Source of the DNA: Linepithema humile
Lineage: Eukaryota > Arthropoda > Insecta > Hymenoptera > Formicidae
Assembly (NCBI RefSeq): GCF_040581485.1
Contig: NC_090130.1
Location: 11,053,426-11,117,425, forward strand
Length of the DNA: 64,000 bases
Direction: 5' to 3'
Numbering within the stretch: position 1 is the first letter of the stretch; the number at the start of each line of letters is the position of its first letter. The translations under genes and the position numbers were made by a program. This document shows, piece after piece, positions 14,001-30,728 of the stretch. The notes below the pieces were generated by a model. That model saw nothing but the letters and a program-made list of their open reading frames with translations, ran no database searches and was not told the origin of the DNA.

Positions 14001-15124
14001 ACCGATACTATCAGAATTATTTTCATTATCGTAGTATATATTTCGTGAAGTTTGCAGAGTGATTTTTTCAGGTGGAAGCTTTTCATAGATCAGGTATGAC
14101 TGGACCCACCCTAGGTGTTGTCAAATACGATCGACCATTAACTTTCAGGTGATTGTTAATAATTAATTTACAATTTTATTGCTATGATTTAACATTATAT
14201 CTTTATTAGACAATTTGAAGCGTTTTTATATGAACAATTAAGAAGACTGCAAGGAAGACCTACTACTTCAGATTTTTGTACGGAAGCTAAGCAATGTACA
14301 CAAAAGACTCATCGCTGCCATCATGCGACTAGTGCTTATACTTGTATTCCAGTATATACATATCGTATGTTAAAATATTATTGGGCTAGTATATCATATT
14401 ACTAGTATATCGCTTTCAAAATATGTTTTTCAATTTATTATTATTTATACACATATATTAATTAATTATCGATACAAGGTATTTCAATAATTAGACTTAA
14501 AGACAGTCCATGTTTCTTTTACTTGTACAAATGTAATATCGAAAAACTATAGAAATTGCTTAATTTTTGAAACTTTGCTGTCTATATGTGTGCAGAGTCC
14601 GAAAAGAGTCAGTTTCTCTAGTGTAAATGTAGATTATAATTGCAGTGGGTGGAGGCGCCCTAGATCAAGCGGATCATCTTCCGAAAATAGAAAGTCGCGG
14701 CAAAGGACAAATGACGGTAAATAATAAACATATAGAAATTTTGCAAAAATCTAGTAAAAACAGCTTTTCTAAAAAATATAAACAAAAAATACATTGTTCA
14801 ATAAAGAAATTTAGTTACAAATTTAAATTATGTAACTAAATCCAAATTTGACAACAATAAATAACTTACAAAGAGTTTCATAGCTTTTTGTGTGAGTATT
14901 GCAGGTTATAGTTCATTCTGCTTTTTCTAGTCGTTATTTCTTCTATTTTTATTTTTTAGATGGAAGTAACGCACGGAGAAGAAAAGCAAGTAATTGCTCT
15001 TCCGACTAAAAAATTGGATCGTACCAAAAGATATTTTGTTACTTTCACTGTAAGAGGTGAAACTCAAAATATTGAAAAACCCAAATCATCTTGTACGATA
15101 CGAAGAAATGCAAAGAGTGTGTAA
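5095..15124 (+). CDS. Ankyrin-repeat protein with Ser/Lys/Glu-rich tail, 14 exons
   Basis: Exons read by eye: 5095-5300, 5569-5903, 8383-8659, 8860-9108, 9230-9654, 10306-10552, 10938-11824, 12098-12601, 12684-13084, 13180-13521, 14072-14148, 14210-14364, 14646-14716, 14960-15124. All junctions are GT-AG and phases agree, giving 4,341 nt (about 1,446 aa). Residues 70-490 are ankyrin repeats, with hallmarks such as GHTPLHLAVIAGDTQLV, GADVNAKDLEGHSVLHWA, DGLTALHCAASRGHARCVE and DGKTPLHVAALHGHLDACK. Residues 500-1180 are charged, low-complexity and probably disordered. Residues 1,250-1,370 form a denser helical block (RRYHLERKIFFQLMELKRL) that may bind a partner. The start is the ATG at 5,095. 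Ankyrin arrays usually mediate protein binding; the pathway is unknown. An inversin/Diego-like protein is possible, but I cannot confirm it. The first exon and the stop after the last donor-like GT (15,050) are the least certain parts. Confidence 0.82.
6029..6080. repeat. (CG/CA)n microsatellite in intron 2
   Basis: Alternating gcgcgcgcgcacgc, cgcacgcgcg and acacacac runs. This purine-pyrimidine alternation is prone to Z-DNA. It lies in the second intron of the ankyrin-repeat gene. Confidence 0.85.
6865..8273. mobile_element. TTAA-flanked (piggyBac-like) non-autonomous element
   Basis: The ends are CCCTTTCAGGACGGG and its inverted partner CCCGTCCTGAACCGG, a 15-bp terminal inverted repeat with two mismatches. 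TTAA flanks both sides (6,861-6,864 and 8,274-8,277). Exact TTAA duplication is typical of piggyBac-type transposition. No transposase frame is visible. It occupies the second intron of the ankyrin-repeat gene and hosts another TTAA element. Confidence 0.75.
7167..8083. mobile_element. Nested TTAA-flanked MITE (GGGGAGAGCCTCGTGT ends)
   Basis: The ends GGGGAGAGCCTCGTG and CGAGGCTCCCCCC are inverted. They are flanked by TTAA at 7,163-7,166 and 8,084-8,087. The interior is AT-rich with poly-T runs and has no coding frame. The family (piggyBac or Kolobok type) cannot be decided from the termini alone. It sits inside the 6,865-8,273 element. Confidence 0.7.
9681..10072. mobile_element. Palindromic mariner-type MITE (AGGGTGATTCAAAATAA ends)
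   Basis: The left end, tatagggtgattcaaaataatcc, mirrors the right end at 10,045-10,070. Both halves contain inverted copies of 'aactaagctttgg' and 'cgctcaagaatata'. A close relative lies at 59,869-60,248. This copy occupies intron 5 of the ankyrin-repeat gene. Confidence 0.75.
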
Positions 15125-15140
15125 ACATTTCAGCTATATA

Positions 15141-16085
15141 CCCAGTCAACAAAATGTTAGCAGCCTGCTGACAGTTTGCGAGCAGATTCGCTCAGAACTT
15201 GGCAGCAAATACGGTGTCATCTGTGTCCGCATTAAGCTTCTGTTCTGTCGGCAGAATCTGTCGACATAAGTTGACAGCAGATTGGCGGCAGAAAACGAGC
15301 AGGATCTGCGCAGTGTAATTTGGTGTCAGATTGTCGGCAGAAATCGAGCAGAACCTGCTGTCACAATTTAAATGGAATAGCGGCATTTAAATGCTTCATT
15401 ACAATTTAACATTTCTCGTTTCGCTTATTAAAAGTAGTAAATGAGGTATGCAAAGTATATAATATATATTTGCTTTATTGGGACAAAAAAAATACTTATG
15501 TTTTAATAAATTTATTAGGCAAAATCCCGAAATCACTGCAATATCGAGTCAACTCGCAGCGCATTTTCAATTTCAAAAATCAGTCTAATATTCTGAATCT
15601 CTTATGGGGATTGTATCAGATTATTGTATTAAACTGACAAGCTTCATTAAGCCACTGGCCACACTTTATATGCACTGTAGATGAATTTTGAGTACGAGTT
15701 TATATATGAAGAAACATGCCGCATAGTGGCAAACATCAAATTGCACTGCGCAGATTTTGTTCGATTTCTGCCGCCAATCTGACATCAAACTGCATTATAC
15801 AGATTCTGCTCGATTTCTGCCGTCAATCTGATATCAAACTGCGTTGCGCAGGTCCTGCTCGGTTTCTGCCGCCAATCTGCTGTAATAATTTCGAGCAAAT
15901 CCTACTCGGTTTCTGTTACTGATCTGCTGTCAAATTATGTCAGCAGGTTTTGTAACATTTTTGCTGACATTCTGCTATCATCATCTGATGTAACAGATTT
16001 TGTATACAATCTGCAGTCTTTCTGCTGAGAAAAATTTGTAGCAGACGTTTGGCAATATCTGTTCGAATAGACTTTGCTGACTGGG
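15141..16085. mobile_element. Element with CCCAGTCARCAAA ends and internal tandem 'gcagat..tgctc' repeats
   Basis: The ends CCCAGTCAACAAA and TTTGCTGACTGGG form inverted repeats flanked by TATATA on both sides; the palindromic flank hides the duplication length. Inside are two clusters of degenerate units of roughly 45-60 bp built on 'gcagattctgctcgatttctgcc'. They run in opposite orientation at the two ends. No transposase frame is seen. It lies 17 bp past the stop codon of the ankyrin-repeat gene. The superfamily is unclear. Confidence 0.65.
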
Positions 16086-17745
16086 TATATAGGCTTTCTT
16101 ACAATCCATAATAATCAACAGATGATTATAATAACTTACCACCAAATAGTTTTTAATCCTTTTCGATATTGTCACTAAAGCAAATTCAACTTTCAATTGA
16201 TTAAGGAACCCACGAATAAAAAATGGTTTACATAACATCATATATTTGCGTATATTGTAAAAAAAGTATATTAACAATCGTAAATATATTATGTGTAAAA
16301 AAATATATTTTAAAAAAATGCAGCAGGCTTACGTTTTCTATTTTATAAAAAATGTAGAGAGTTATACATTCATAGTCAATCGACATAGTGATTCATTTTT
16401 TTATCAAAACATTTGTCTATTTTAGCTATTACCTATTATTAAAAAATTAGATTTAAATATCTGTTTTCTTAATTTAACATTCTGTATAGAGATACAATTT
16501 GCTCTTTTCTCGCACAAAAGTATTATAAGAACTATAAGAAAACTGCCAGATAAAACAAAATTTTTAAATATATTTAAATATATTAAATATATATTAAATT
16601 CTATTAAATATATTAAATATATTTAATAGAAAGTCAAATTCTTTTTGCTAATTAAATATATATTAAATAAATTTCTATAGCATTATTTGTACATTTATGT
16701 GCATGGGTAAAAATGATTGTAGTTTCGTACCTGTGCAAGTATAGTTAATAAATTTTCTGTAATTGACTCATGAGAAAAAAATATGATTAGAAAAAGACAA
16801 AGTTTTATCGAATGCTGCGCTTATCTTGCAACTTGATACTAGAAAAGAAAGAGTTCTTGTCACGAAATGTAAAATTAAGCGATGGATTTATTTAATGAAA
16901 TACTGATCATATTCTGTGTTTCGTAGAGTTGTAAAATGATGTTATTCTGTATAAAATAAATTAATCAAGATTAACTGTAACATATGTCTCCTACTTTGTA
17001 TTCTCGAAAATCTGATATAAAAAATACAAAGGTGTTATAAATATTTAGTTCATCTCTGAATAAAAATTTACTGTTTTATTTTTTACAAATTTTATTTTAA
17101 CAACAATAACATTTAATAATTCTAATAATAATAATCACATATCTTTAGATTACTTATATATTTAAAAATTATTTATTCATAAAGAGAAAAAATTATATTA
17201 ATTTAATAGAAAATATGGACTATATATGTAAACAATGAGATATATTTTTAAATTCGGTGCTTTCTCAAACAATAAATCTGATTCTTCCGCTTACATATAT
17301 AAAGGATAGTCAAATTAGCGAAACAAATGCCGCAGGTATGCAATTGACTCTAAGGATTATTGATCGGTCGGCCGACATGGTTTTATGCAAAAAGAACAGA
17401 GAACGGATGCGTGTTCGATGAAAACCGCGCTTCTCATCGAAAACGTAGTGTCGCCATTAGAGAAACCATTGTTTTGACAATAGGCTGTGTCAACAATGTC
17501 GACGCGTAGATTCAAGACCGCAACAATCGCAATGAAGTGCGTCAAAATGCAGTATAAATATTTCATTAATGGTGTCAAATTCCTGTGAGAAGCCTTCGAA
17601 TGGACAAATGGCTCCAAGATAGAAAGCTCTGGCTATTTGGTAGCACGCTGCCGTTGCTACCAAGGAGGTAAATACTAATCGCTGATGATAGCACACATTA
17701 AACACAGAACTATACTGCTTAAATAAATTAACTTATTTTTTATAT
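16086..17745. other. Intergenic AT-rich DNA with a GC-richer island at 17,330-17,700
   Basis: This is mostly AT-rich, with a TTAAATATA-rich patch at 16,560-16,680. The island at 17,330-17,700 has two overlapping - strand frames of 71 and 86 codons (17,490-17,705 and 17,357-17,617). They are rich in Cys and hydrophobic residues and could be a decayed exon, but I recognise no family in them. Confidence 0.35.
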
Positions 17746-18190
17746 ACACGAAAAAAAAAGAATTTTGCTATCGCAGTAAAATTGTCATTGCTATTGCATA
17801 TTAGATGTGACAACGACAAAAACTTTGCTACTATAACTAATTTTTTAAATTATTCAGTATATCAGCAAAATTTATTTTGCTGATAGAGTAGATGAATTTT
17901 ACTGAGTACATTTCTTCATAAGGACACATTTGCTGCTACAATAAAATAATTTATTTCTAACAAATGTATTTTGTCGCTAATGCGACAAAATTGTCGCTGC
18001 CAATACAAATTTTGATGACAAAGTAAAAATCAATTTGTTATAATAGCGATATAATTTGCAAGATTTAGCAAAATTATTTGTAGCAAATAAAATTAGCATC
18101 CGTAACAAATCTTTTTGCTATTTATATAATAACTAACATGTTTTGTTATAATAGCGTAAAATTTGCTGTGCACATTATTTTTTCCGTGTG
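17746..18190. mobile_element. Short element with ACACGRAAAAAA ends and internal 'tttgctat' repeats
   Basis: The ends acacgaaaaaaaaag (17,745 on) and ttttttccgtgtg (to about 18,191) are inverted. The interior repeats degenerate 'tttgctataa/ttgctgctaca/aaaattgtcgctgc' units. It has the same layout as the elements at 15,141 and 36,262: short inverted ends plus many short subterminal repeats. Confidence 0.5.
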
Positions 18191-21100
18191 TTCACATTTT
18201 TCAATCATTTCTAATGTTTTTAATGTTTGGACGTCTGTTCTGGTGTTGAACTGTAGCCTTTAACAAACATTTTTATGTAAACATAAATTTTAACTTTCTG
18301 ATCATTCTAAAAAAACCGATTGTTTGGTATTATGATTATATTGAAGAAATTTATCTGATGACTTTCTAAAAAAATTTAGTGAAAACATCCTAAACAATTT
18401 CAATAGTTGACATAGTTGCAATTTTTTAAATAATGTATTATATACGAAATTTTCAACTTACATTAATTTCATTAAAACTTTTTCTTATGTTATGAACTGT
18501 ATAATACCAATAGTCTTTTATTATAGTACAGCATGTAATATGGAACTGCTGTATACTTTATAATTAGTTGAAAATTTTTAGTTTTGCTAATGCTCTTAAC
18601 AAGAATAAACCAAAAATATACTAAATTAGCCTTCTTATATACAGGGTGTCCCATTTTAACTTAGACACCAAAATATCTCGAAAACAATGCATTTTCGAAA
18701 AAAATGTTGTTTGTAAAATAAGACCCTCTGTATAGCTGAAAAAAAATTTTTTTTTCAATCTCGCTAGATCGACATGTTCTAATTTGTATCTTGTCTAGAA
18801 AACAATTATAATTGTAATGTTTTAAATTTTTATATATAAATATATTATATTATAATAAAGTATATTGAATTATATATACTAATCGGTTTTCAACTTCATC
18901 ATTTTAAAAATATTTAGCTTACATAGTTTTATTCGGAACTCATATTACATCAACAAATTATTTTCCAAATACTTTTCATAGCTTTCTACTAAAATAAAGT
19001 TTTTGTAGAAACACCATCTCTACTTTTATTTTCACTGCATTATAATATAACTTATAAAGATTCTTGTACAGACTATCGTTGCATACATTTGTTGATAATA
19101 AAAGCTAATAAAATATTAAAGACAAAAGGAATAAAGTTGCTATGCAACTATGTTTACTGCAAACAGCAATCGCCTTTCTTCATCGCCTGCCTCGATTATC
19201 GAGAACACAATAGGGTACATATTATTTTTGTGTTGTATGTATTGCATAACATTTGCTATAGCGCCCATCCAACAGTTAGAAACATATTTCGACCTCTTTC
19301 ACGGTCAGAATATATAGACGCGTACTACGAACGTAATATCGATTGCCAATAATCAAGGGTTCAACAATAACGTAAAACGTTGAGTTTCTTCGACGTGTTA
19401 GTACTGTCCGGTATGTCCGCCGACGAGGGTGATCTAGCAAGAGTACTCCATGCACTCCATTTTTGGATTTTTGTACGTATTTATTTTGTTTTTCTACATT
19501 TTTTTCAGAAGTGTTAAACACTTGTGAAACACTCGTTAAACGTTGTGTGCCGCATAGTATTCAGATTCTTAGATTTCGAAACAAATCTTTAGAATAAAGT
19601 TGATAAATAGCCTTGAAAAACTATATAGATAATTTTTAATTTATTTAGCCATATTATTTAGTCATATTAGCCATATTATTTATTATATAATCTATTAAAA
19701 ATATCAAATATGAAATAAATTTTATTTAATTAAATAAGAGATTGTGGTATGATAACTAAAGAAAGTGCAAAAATACGCATAGTCTGTAAAGACATTAATT
19801 CGTTAATGGCCGACATCGTACTTCTGAAACAAAGGTATTATTATGAATAAATGATATTTTATTCGTAATAAATAAGTTTCTTTCTTTCTTTTAGTATTTA
19901 ATATTTAAAACAATCAAAATAAAACAAAAATACAAATAATATACCGTTATTGTAATTTTTGTTCAAATATATGAGTTTTATTTTAATTTTTTTCTAATTA
20001 AAGATTGAAAAAAAGACTATCACAATATCCCATTTTTTTCTTCTACTTTAAATAACTATATGTAATGGGTAATGTCCTAAAAATAAAGCGCGTATTATTT
20101 AAGGTACAATAAGGTACATAAAATCGATATTGTAAAAACTAACTTAACAGTTCTAATATTAATTTAAAACTTTTGCAAAGCAAATATATTTATGATTTAA
20201 TTAAAATTTCTTATACTATAATTGCAATCTTTGTTAGACAAAACGTTTGTGAATTTAGCTACTTAACAATTCATGTCTTACTCATTTTCTCGCGTCCGTC
20301 TCATATATAACCTGGTTAAAGTACAGCTATAGCCTGTTCATCGATTCACACTCAAAGAATATATTCGCTAGCAACAATTAATTTTCAAAATTAACACATA
20401 CAATTTATTTTATTCGAAATAATAATAATGTAATCATATTAATGATATACGACGTGCGGTTTGCGAATTATCGGCAATGCATACCACAGTGGTAAGAGAT
20501 TTTTAATTCAGTTCGAATATGAGTTATAAATAAATATATATTATGTAGCAGCGTATTATAAAGCAGATTACTCAAAATATTCTATGTTCCCAATATTCTA
20601 ATTAGTATTGCCAAACTAATTTATACAATTACATTATTACCTTAAATAATAATAAAATAAATTAAATGACAGATTAGTAGTTATCGTCTTCGCAGTTATT
20701 CCATCAATAACAGGTCACTTTATGTAATCTTATATGTAATCTTATATGTAATAATTTTTTATTAATTTAATGAGGAATGATATAACCCATTTCTATTATT
20801 TACTCAATCATATCAGTTGGTGAAATTATTAGTACCAGATCAATATCTTGTTCAGTCAAGTGTTAAGTATTAAAATACTCATTTCGTTGAGCAATTTTTC
20901 CTCATTCTTCATGAAATTTCTGAGTCTCGATGCAGTTCTCTAACGTATAATCCGATCAAATTTTTAATATAATTGTTTTGGCAAACATCTTATTTGATTG
21001 ACAATAGTGATTGTAGTATCTGTATTTCACGATAGTGATTGCAATACCAATAATTCGTGGATATCGAAATATTGGTACTCTTCGCTATTTTATAGTACCA

Positions 21101-21611
21101 ATATTGCAATCACCAAAGTAGTCTGCCGCGTCTGCGCTTCGTGGGTTTAAGTAGAACTTGCGGGACAGCTTGACCCCTGGTCATCCATTGGAACTGAGAC
21201 AGTCTAACCGGTACCATTCATCGTGATACTATGCTTTTTACGCAACAGTTAACATCATTGCCATGCCTTGCCAAGTATAAAATGTGGGTATTCAAGATCT
21301 GAAAAAAATTTTTAAATATTAATTTTGTATGCTCTGATATTTTCACTGTACTTTTGAAGATAAATTCGAAAAAAATGTTTCTATTAATATTCAATATTCA
21401 ATATTTGACATTCCAATCTGTTTATTTGACAAAACTACATAAAATTCCTAAACACGAAAGATTAAATTAATTAAACTATTGATCAAGTTAATTTTTTATG
21501 ATTTTAACAATACAGTTTATAAGATTTACCATATAATGTTGAGTGTATATCTTGTAATACAAAGCTGCGAATAATCAAGTATAAAATGTGTTATTTAATT
21601 ATTTTAAATTG

Positions 21612-21662
<51 letters not shown>

Positions 21663-21890
21663 TTGTACATAAACACTATTTTTTTTCACGTTTTATTTAA
21701 TAATTTTAGAAAGTTGCTGACTTGATATTAAATCATATACGTTAGGTTTCAATCAAATTTCTGTTGCTCTATCTCTTTTGAAAGAAAATATGATATGCAT
21801 ACCGTATTTTTCATCTTTTTAAATTTCATTGTGAATGCTTTTCAAATATCATGATGGAATTTATAATACTAATGGAAATTATTGTCTGCA
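18191..21890. other. Intergenic DNA upstream of the kinase gene
   Basis: A decayed MITE fragment with the end CAGGGTGTCCCATTTTAA begins at 18,642 and closes near 18,735. An (AT)n tract lies at 21,610-21,657. A GC-richer patch at about 21,120-21,240 could be a promoter or 5' non-coding exon of the kinase. A good splice acceptor (tctgcatag, ending 21,891) precedes the kinase start, consistent with an upstream 5' exon. I see no other gene. Confidence 0.45.
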
Positions 21891-21915
21891 TAGGTCTCGG
21901 GCGCCGAGCAAAGCC

Positions 21916-26980
<5,065 letters not shown>

Positions 26981-27481
26981 TTAATCTCCTCTGTGATTGT
27001 ACATATATTCTCTTAAACTTTTTGAAAATCTTTTCGTTAATTTATATAATTCTGTAAAAAAATAATATTATCTTTTTATTTGTATTTGCACATTTTTCCC
27101 TAGGTTTTTTAGATTTTGATTTATGTTTATACATAAAAATAAACTTATGCAATTCATATGTATATCTCTTACAATAAAAGTTTTATATAAAATAAAAAGT
27201 TTATTCAAAATATAATATCTGTAATAGCATTGTCGTTTCTGTGATACTGAATTATATATTATACATGGATTATTTAAAAATTTCTTGGAGGAAAGTATAA
27301 ACAGCAATAGAATAACTTATAAAATTATGAAATTATTAATACAATGGTCTGTCTCATCATGAGAACACATAAAATTATAAGTTATCCTGTTAATTAGTTT
27401 TTATACAGTTGTTGAATCAAAAAATTGTTGACAGTTTCGAAGCAGATCACTAAATTAAAATGTGATCGTAATAATCTAGAA
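26981..27481. other. 3' flank of the kinase gene
   Basis: This holds the likely 3' untranslated region, with AATAAA at 27,173, and AT-rich flank. No further gene is evident. Confidence 0.5.
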
Positions 27482-27927
27482 TAAAGATGGGAGTTGTAGC
27501 TTTCGGCTCGATTTTCTGATTGACGCCTCCTGCCCCCGACTTGCCTGCTAGCAACGAGTTGCCAAACGCGTTAACAACGCGCGTAACTAAGGTGCGCGAT
27601 ACTCAGCCTCAGGAATGTCCATATCATAAATGCAACAAGATAATAAATATGGGATAAATATAGATTTCCACATCACCTGTGAGGTATTATTGTTGAAGAA
27701 CGCGTTAATAATAGTACCTCACAGGTGATGTGGAAATCTATTGTCCCATATTTATTATCTTGTTGCATTTGTGATATGGACATTCCTGAAGCTGAGTATC
27801 GCGCACCTTGGTTACGGGCGTTGTTAGCGCGTTTGGCGACTCGTTGCTAGCATGCGAGCGACAAGGAGGGGACAGTAGGCGTCAATCAGAAAATCGAGCC
27901 GAAAGTTACAACTAATTCCCATCTCTG
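27482..27927. mobile_element. Palindromic hAT MITE with 8-bp target duplication
   Basis: Flanked by the exact 8-bp duplication ATCTAGAA at 27,474-27,481 and 27,928-27,935. The right end reads CAGAGATGGGA on the - strand and the left end is the decayed TAAAGATGGGA. The 446 bp are an almost complete palindrome centred near 27,700. CA-G-G ends and 8-bp duplications are hallmarks of the hAT superfamily. It is non-autonomous. Confidence 0.88.
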
Positions 27928-28207
27928 ATCTAGAAGATGATTCAACAATACCAGAAATTGTTAAAAAATTCCACTATTTTGAAAGATCATCAATTAAAAG
28001 TATTTGAAAATGTTAAATCTTAACTTTTCTAAATATATTAATTCCCTTCATTTTACACTCATTTTTTACACTTACTGTAGTTAATATAAAATTATATTAC
28101 TAAACTTGAAGTCTAGGCTTGTAATTTTCAATAGATATAGTGGTAGGAGGATCTCAAGCCCAAGTAGATCGTATATCTTGATATATATTCTTTATTACAC
28201 CAATGTT

Positions 28208-28251
28208 AGAACAAACGTTTCGGCTGATCATTCAACCATCTTCAGTGTTCT
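28208..28251 (-). ncRNA. Hammerhead-ribozyme-like motif, core intact
   Basis: Read on the - strand, stem I strands AGAACA and TGTTCT enclose the core CTGAAGA (fits CUGANGA), a 6-bp stem II (GGTTGA/TCAGCC, one G-U pair) with loop ATGA, and then GAAACGTT. Stem III would be the self-complementary AAACGTTT, as in small hammerheads of Penelope-like elements reported to cleave as dimers. All invariant core positions I can check are present. Activity is inferred. Confidence 0.7.
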
Positions 28252-28288
28252 TTTTAATCTAAATATTTATACATCTTAGTGATTTTAA

Positions 28289-29806
28289 ACTTTTATTGAG
28301 GACAATATTTATAGACTCTTAATGACAAGTGACGGCGTCCTTCCTAGAGCCTATGGATTACCAAAAATCCACAAACCTGGTTTCCCACTTAGAATTATAG
28401 TTTCTTCCATCAATAGCCCTTTATACGCTCTTTCGGTTTATTTTCATAAAATTATTCAAAAAAGTTTACCCCTTCCTGATAGCCACATTGAAAATAGTTT
28501 CGATTTTGTTGACAAATTGAAGGGATTTGTTATTGGGGACGATTTTCAAATTATTTCCCTAGATGTTGTATCCATGTTCACGAACATCCCCATAGAATTA
28601 GCTATTGACAGCATTTCTAACAGATGGGTTTTAATTTCCCCAAATACTTCCATCCCTCTTAATGAATTTCTGAAGGGCATCCGCTTGATACTGAGCTCCA
28701 CTTTTTTTAATTTTAACAACAAAATTTACAAACAAACTTATGGCACCCCCATGGGCTCTCCTTTATCCCCATTGATTGCTGACTTAGTACTACAGGACCT
28801 TGAAATCAGTGCGTTAGATAGACTACCTTTTAGGTTACCTTTTTATTACCGTTATGTGGACGATATCATTTTAGCTGCACCTAACAATTCTATAAATTTT
28901 ATCAGTGACGTTTTTAATTCCTACTATGAGAGACTAAAGTTTACTGTGGAAGTTGGTTTGGACAATCGGATTAATTTCCTCGATTTAACTCTGATTGTGA
29001 AAAATAACACTATCACATTTGACTGGTTCCAGAAACCTTCTTCTTCAGGTAGACTATTAAATTATCATTCCCACCATCCGATATCGCACAAAAAAGGGAC
29101 CATTATAAGTTTAACGGACAGAATTTTTTTACTTTCTCATCCTGAATTTCATAACAAGAATTTTACAATTGCAATCAATATCCTACTTAATAACTGTTTT
29201 CTTATCAATTTTATTTTTTCGACTATACATAATAGGCTTAAGTTTTTAATTCATAAAAAATCTAGTGACTTTAATTTAATTAGTAATTGTTCAAACAATA
29301 TTTATGACAATAATGACTTCAAGACTTTTTTTACCATTCCTTACATTCCTTCGGTTTATAAAGATTTTAACTCCATAGCCAGAAGCTTCAATTTAAAATT
29401 ATCATGTTCAATTCCTAACAATCTAACACAATTCATACGGACGGGGAAAGACAGTTTAAATAAATTTTCACATTGTCAGGTTGTTTACATGATATCATGT
29501 CGAGATTGTGAGAAAACTTACGTGGGTCAGACAAAAAGACAGCTTAATACTAGAATTAAAGAACACAAGAATGACATAAAAAAGAGCTGTTCCCCCTCTG
29601 TTATATCCAAACATAAATTGGATTTTTCTCACGATTTTGACTGGGACAATGTGAGAATTCTGGACGGAGAACCTTCTTATGGAAAGAGATTGATATCCGA
29701 AATGGTGTTCATAAAAAGACAACGTGCAGGCTTGAACAATCAAAATGACACAGAACGGTTACCTGACTCTTATCTCCCCATTATTAATTTGTTTCCCCCG
29801 TTATAA
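28289..29806 (+). CDS. Penelope-like reverse transcriptase with GIY-YIG endonuclease (5'-truncated)
   Basis: The frame is open from the insertion junction; the first ATG is at 28,322 (494 aa from there). Motifs in order: YGLPKIHKPG and PLRIIVSS near the start, LDVVSMFTNIP, YGTPMGSPLSPLIADL, the catalytic YYRYVDDIILAAP, a thumb-like region, and a C-terminal GIY-YIG type block (VYMISCRDCEKTYVGQTKR...TRIKEHKNDI). This order is diagnostic of Penelope-like elements, whose RT is related to telomerase. The frame has no stop or frameshift up to its natural end, so the insertion seems fairly young. The N-terminal part of the protein is missing, so it is probably not autonomous. Confidence 0.9.
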   Translation, partial: TFIEDNIYRLLMTSDGVLPRAYGLPKIHKPGFPLRIIVSSINSPLYALSVYFHKIIQKSLPLPDSHIENSFDFVDKLKGFVIGDDFQIISLDVVSMFTNIPIELAIDSISNRWVLISPNTSIPLNEFLKGIRLILSSTFFNFNNKIYKQTYGTPMGSPLSPLIADLVLQDLEISALDRLPFRLPFYYRYVDDIILAAPNNSINFISDVFNSYYERLKFTVEVGLDNRINFLDLTLIVKNNTITFDWFQKPSSSGRLLNYHSHHPISHKKGTIISLTDRIFLLSHPEFHNKNFTIAINILLNNCFLINFIFSTIHNRLKFLIHKKSSDFNLISNCSNNIYDNNDFKTFFTIPYIPSVYKDFNSIARSFNLKLSCSIPNNLTQFIRTGKDSLNKFSHCQVVYMISCRDCEKTYVGQTKRQLNTRIKEHKNDIKKSCSPSVISKHKLDFSHDFDWDNVRILDGEPSYGKRLISEMVFIKRQRAGLNNQNDTERLPDSYLPIINLFPPL

Positions 29807-30241
29807 TTGTATCGTTTTTCTTTTCATATATTAATTCCTGTCTTCCCCTCCTAGGTACTTATACCCTCCCCTCCATACTCCTTGTTCTTTCCGTCCTCCC
29901 CTTCTCCACCGCCCTCTCACTAATCTTTCATCGCTTGAATTTATCGTTATTCTATCACGTACATTGAGGTTTCAACCATCACATTATATGGTTCTAAGTT
30001 TTTTCTCCTACCTCGTTCCATCTTGTGTGGATGAGCTTTCTACTATGTTTAACACAAGTATGTAAAAATTGTTTCTTTTTTCTGTTTTTTCTGTTTGCGC
30101 TCAATTTGTAACGGGAATTTTCTCATTTGGCTCTTTTTTATTACAGTTTAATGTGGTTTTAACTACTCTTCAGTTTATTATGTCAATTTTACTTCGTTTT
30201 TTGTATTTAATTTTTGCGTTGCGTATTTATTGAATTTTGTA

Positions 30242-30285
30242 ATAACATTGATAAAGGCCTGATGACAGGCTGAAACGTTTGTTCT
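30242..30285 (+). ncRNA. Degenerate hammerhead-like motif at the inner PLE 3' end
   Basis: It aligns block by block with the intact motif at 28,208-28,251. Stem I strand is ATAACA/TGTTCT, core TTGATAA in place of CTGANGA, stem II GGCCTG/CAGGCT with loop ATGA, then GAAACGTT. Stem II is kept by paired changes, but two core positions are altered, so cleavage is unlikely for this copy. Confidence 0.55.
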
Positions 30286-30728
30286 TTAATGTATTGTTCA
30301 ATGGTTATAAATTAATACACGATAACCTTCGCACGAATATCTGGCTGTTGGCTCTTTACGCTCCTATCAAATTTATTGATTTTAACAATCATCAGAGCCT
30401 GATACATCTATAATTTTTAGTGATTTTATATATAAAATTGAGGTCAAGATAATAATTTGCTTAAAAATATTTTAATAAATAATTAATATTAGGTCGCATA
30501 CCTGTATTTAAAACTATGTTGATTCAATTCACCATTATTGAGGTCTATACTGGTGATCACTTATGTGATTGTGATAAATTGCAGTTGCGGAGTTAATCTC
30601 AAGTCACCATGTTCTCAACTGTGAGTTGATGTTACATTTTAAAATTAAAGACCCGAAGGCATGTAATACTAGGAAATAAGGGAGAGGGAATCAAAGGAGA
30701 AGGGGCAACCACAATCCCAGCCAGTAAG

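Larger units (their letters stand above)
28288..30428 (+). mobile_element. 5'-truncated Penelope-like element (inner PLE), 12-bp target duplication
   Basis: Inserted in the left arm of the outer PLE and bounded by the 12-bp duplication TTAGTGATTTTA (28,276-28,287 and 30,417-30,428). The uninterrupted arm at about 32,000 shows the empty site. It carries an open reverse transcriptase-endonuclease frame and a 3' region ending near 30,416 with a degenerate hammerhead-like block. The element starts inside the reverse transcriptase frame, so it is 5'-truncated. Confidence 0.85.

Noticed and set aside
15040..15124. Splice donor at 15,050 (CACT|GTAAGA) as the end of the last ankyrin-gene exon
   Set aside because: The frame stays open for 25 more codons to a TAA and no acceptor with a plausible continuation is visible downstream, so I ended the gene at 15,124. 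This remains the least certain junction.
19089..19521. Overlapping frames of 87 (+) and 81 (-) codons
   Set aside because: They overlap on opposite strands, show no domain or splice context, and are within chance length for this region.
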